Positions 62,036-64,000 of a DNA stretch of 64,000 nt are shown here, one piece after another. The notes under the pieces were generated by a model. The model was not told where the DNA came from and made no database searches. It saw nothing but the letters and a program-made list of their open reading frames with translations. The translations under genes and the position numbers were made by a program. This stretch comes from Hymenobacter lapidarius (GTDB lineage: Bacteria > Bacteroidota > Bacteroidia > Cytophagales > Hymenobacteraceae), in contig NZ_MDZB01000164.1 of the NCBI RefSeq assembly GCF_001816145.1, forward strand, positions 62,001-126,000, written 5' to 3'. Each line of letters opens with the position of its first letter. Position 1 is the stretch's first letter.

Positions 62036-62890
62036 GTGGCCACCAATACCCTAAGACCTTCTGACAGCCCCCGGCGGGCCAACGTGCCCCGCGAGATGCC
62101 CGCGCCGGCACCCGAGGTGCTGCCTCAGGCCGTGGCAGTAGAAGCGCCCGAACCGGAGCCAGCGCCGGTGCCAGTTGCCGAAAAACGTCCGCGCCGGCCC
62201 AAGCCCGAGCCCCGGGCCGACGCCCGGCCCAAGAGCTCCTGGAGCTTGTTCTCGCTGCTGGACCGGGTCACGAGCGTCGACGGACTGTTCCGCGAAGGCC
62301 TGCCGGTGCGCTACCTGCCGCACCTGTTATTCGTGATGCTGCTCACGCTGCTCTACATCGGCAATACCCACTACGGTAACCGGATGAACCGCAGCATTCA
62401 GCGCCTGAAACAGGAAACCGAGGACCTGCGGGCCGACTACACCACGTTGAAGTCGGACTACATGGAGGCCAGCAAGCAGAGCGAGGTGGCCCGCAAAGTG
62501 GCCGCCTTTGGGCTGGTGGAAAGCTCCTCGCCGCCTTTCCGCATTTCGGTCCCGGCCGGTCGGCTCGACGCCGCTGAACTGGAACTGATGCCCGTGCTCA
62601 CCGCGGACACTCTATCTGCCCGGGCCGCTCGCGACTCAGCCGCAGCCCAGCAAAAAGCCTCGCTCTCGGGCCGCAAACGGTCTGGCGCAGCCGGTGCCGA
62701 CGACACCGACACCGTTGAGCCGGAAATAATTGCCCCCCCCCAAGGTATTGACAGCGCCTCGGCAGGGGGCGCTGCTCCAACAGCCCAGCAAGTGGATAAG
62801 CCCAACAATAGAATGCGGGTACAAAAAAGCACAAGCCAGTCTAAGGCAAAGTCGCCAAACAAGCAGGCAGTTAGAACAGATTCCCGATGA
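62036..62890 (+). CDS. ftsL: FtsL-like cell division protein
   Basis: 284 residues from GTG 62036. A Pro/Ala/Glu-rich cytoplasmic region (1-90) is followed by one transmembrane helix (about 95-113; LPHLLFVMLLTLLYIG), a short coiled coil (LKQETEDLRADYTTLKSDY), and a long disordered, Ala/Ser-rich tail. Position between rsmH and ftsI and the single-helix/coiled-coil pattern identify it with FtsL; the unusual tail is common in the phylum. The stop overlaps ftsI as ATGA. It links FtsB/Q to FtsI/W at the division site. Confidence 0.82.
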   Translation: MATNTLRPSDSPRRANVPREMPAPAPEVLPQAVAVEAPEPEPAPVPVAEKRPRRPKPEPRADARPKSSWSLFSLLDRVTSVDGLFREGLPVRYLPHLLFVMLLTLLYIGNTHYGNRMNRSIQRLKQETEDLRADYTTLKSDYMEASKQSEVARKVAAFGLVESSSPPFRISVPAGRLDAAELELMPVLTADTLSARAARDSAAAQQKASLSGRKRSGAAGADDTDTVEPEIIAPPQGIDSASAGGAAPTAQQVDKPNNRMRVQKSTSQSKAKSPNKQAVRTDSR

Positions 62891-64000
62891 AAGGCAGCGT
62901 TAAGAAGTCCATAGTGACGCGGGTGCGGCTGGCCTTTTTGGGGGTAGCCGTTTTCTCGTGCGCCATCTTTTGGAAGGCAACCAAGATTCAGTACCAGGAA
63001 GGGAGTCGCTGGCGGGCTTTGGAGCAGGAGCGGCGCATCAGCTACCAGGCAGTGCCCGCCACGCGGGGCAATATCTACTCTGATAATGAGAGTATTATGG
63101 CCACCTCGCTGCCCTTCTACCGGGTAGCCTGGGACCCTGGGGTGGTGGAGGATGCTGTGTTTAAAGCGGGCGTGGATTCGCTGGCGTGGCACTTGTCGCA
63201 CTTTTTCCAGGACCGCAGCGTGCAGGAGTACCGCCGCCGCCTGGTGAATGCGCACAGTGCGCGGGAGCCCATCTTGCGGTACATCCGCCTCAACTCGCGG
63301 CAAATCAACTTTCAAGAGAAGAAGCTGCTGGCCAAATGGCCCATTTTCCGGGCCAAGCGCAACCGCGGCGGCGCTATTTTTGAGAAAGTCGACAAGCGGT
63401 TTCGGCCGTTTGGGGGCCTGGCGCAGCGCACCATTGGGTTTATAAACGAAGACAAAAACGGCGCCGGTCTGGAGTATACGTTCGAGCAAAGCCTGGCTGG
63501 CAAGGCCGGCGAGGCCCTATTTGAGCGGGTGCCCGGTGGCGTGAAGCCTGTGTACGATGGCACCGAAATCAAGCCCCAACCCGGCTACGACGTGAAAACC
63601 ACCCTGGACATTAACCTCCAGGACGTAGCCGAAAACGCCCTCTACAAGTCCCTGGTAGATAACAACGCCCAATACGGCTGCGTGATTCTGATGGAAGTGG
63701 CGACCGGCGAAATAAAGGCCGTGGCCAACCTGGGAAAAGCCTCCGACGATACCTACAAGGAGGATTACAACTACGCCTTCGCCGACCAGGGGCGGACGGA
63801 GCCGGGTTCTACCTTCAAGCTGGCGTCGATGATGGCCCTGTTTGAGGCGCGGCCTGACCTCACGCTCGACGACATCGTGGACACCGGCAACGGCCGGATG
63901 TACGTGGGCGGGGCCGTGAAGTCGGACTCGCACGGCTACGGCCGCATCACGGTGCAGCAGGTGTTCGAAAAGTCGAGCAACATTGGCGTAGCCAAGCTTG
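62887..64000 (+). CDS. ftsI: Penicillin-binding protein FtsI (PBP3), cut by window edge
   Basis: 371 residues are seen and the C-terminus lies beyond the window. One transmembrane helix (about 12-30), the class-B dimerisation region (ATRGNIYSDN ... LEYTFEQSLAGKAG), and the start of the transpeptidase domain: the active-site GSTFK (Ser308-Lys311) and the SxN motif in KSSNIGVAKL. It makes septal peptidoglycan cross-links, in complex with FtsW. It is the fourth gene of the dcw operon. Confidence 0.92.
   Translation, partial: MKGSVKKSIVTRVRLAFLGVAVFSCAIFWKATKIQYQEGSRWRALEQERRISYQAVPATRGNIYSDNESIMATSLPFYRVAWDPGVVEDAVFKAGVDSLAWHLSHFFQDRSVQEYRRRLVNAHSAREPILRYIRLNSRQINFQEKKLLAKWPIFRAKRNRGGAIFEKVDKRFRPFGGLAQRTIGFINEDKNGAGLEYTFEQSLAGKAGEALFERVPGGVKPVYDGTEIKPQPGYDVKTTLDINLQDVAENALYKSLVDNNAQYGCVILMEVATGEIKAVANLGKASDDTYKEDYNYAFADQGRTEPGSTFKLASMMALFEARPDLTLDDIVDTGNGRMYVGGAVKSDSHGYGRITVQQVFEKSSNIGVAKL

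Noticed and set aside
1..64000. CRISPR array, rRNA operon, prophage or intact insertion sequence
   Set aside because: No regularly spaced repeats, rRNA sequence, phage structural genes or transposase were seen; the only mobile trace is the integrase relic.

Overview
The window looks like chromosome from a high-GC member of the Bacteroidota, most probably Hymenobacter or a close relative in the Cytophagales. The evidence is a type IX secretion sorting tail at 7.5-7.7 kb, Bacteroidota promoter boxes (TTG-N19/20-TAnnTTTG), a PhoH protein starting with the Bacteroidota-type N-terminus, a HYC_CC_PP family protein next to a TonB receptor, a full carotenoid cluster, and very long multi-PAS kinases. 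The assignment is inferred from gene content only.

Layout. 0-3.9 kb: sbcC (cut by the window edge) and sbcD, a DNA-end nuclease operon with a good promoter. 3.9-12.3 kb: a low-GC membrane protein, a persulfide dioxygenase/rhodanese fusion, a type IX-secreted beta-propeller protein, an intact and a broken Spy-like periplasmic protein, an APC amino-acid permease, and a GNAT-nitrilase fusion. 12.4-22.4 kb: envelope and periplasmic proteins, namely a small lipoprotein, a DUF2945 protein, two tandem secreted amidohydrolases, a ricin/PD40/OmpA chimera, a frameshifted DUF6929-like protein, and a lactonase-type lipoprotein.

22.7-37.8 kb is a signalling island: STAS- and GAF-type proteins, several PAS histidine kinases (two with frameshifts, one plainly decayed), two response regulators, an ECF sigma factor and a CheB-type methylesterase. 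It is bounded on the right by a broken tyrosine integrase beside tRNA-Leu(CAA), which suggests that this side once served as an integration site.

38.8-48.7 kb is mostly housekeeping: hscB, an ABM monooxygenase, two lipoproteins with twin leaders, a SAM hydrolase, PhoH, GNAT, a PhyH dioxygenase, ComEC and an enoyl-CoA hydratase. 48.8-56.6 kb holds carotenoid synthesis: crtZ, a MerR-type regulator carrying the CarH/LitR adenosylcobalamin photoreceptor signature, an ECF sigma factor, crtI, crtB, ispH, a cupin and crtW. The enzymes together could make hydroxylated and ketolated carotenoids, and the regulator suggests light/B12 control. 56.8-60.2 kb is a metal (probably copper) module: HMA-domain protein, TonB receptor, HYC_CC_PP protein. 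60.4 kb to the end is the start of the division and cell-wall (dcw) cluster, mraZ-rsmH-ftsL-ftsI, with a clear three-repeat MraZ operator overlapping the promoter.

Six reading-frame breaks (at 5 loci plus a second one in the same kinase) all have the polarity of a single lost base. Several may therefore be sequence errors rather than real gene loss, and this should be kept in mind when reading the pseudogene calls.
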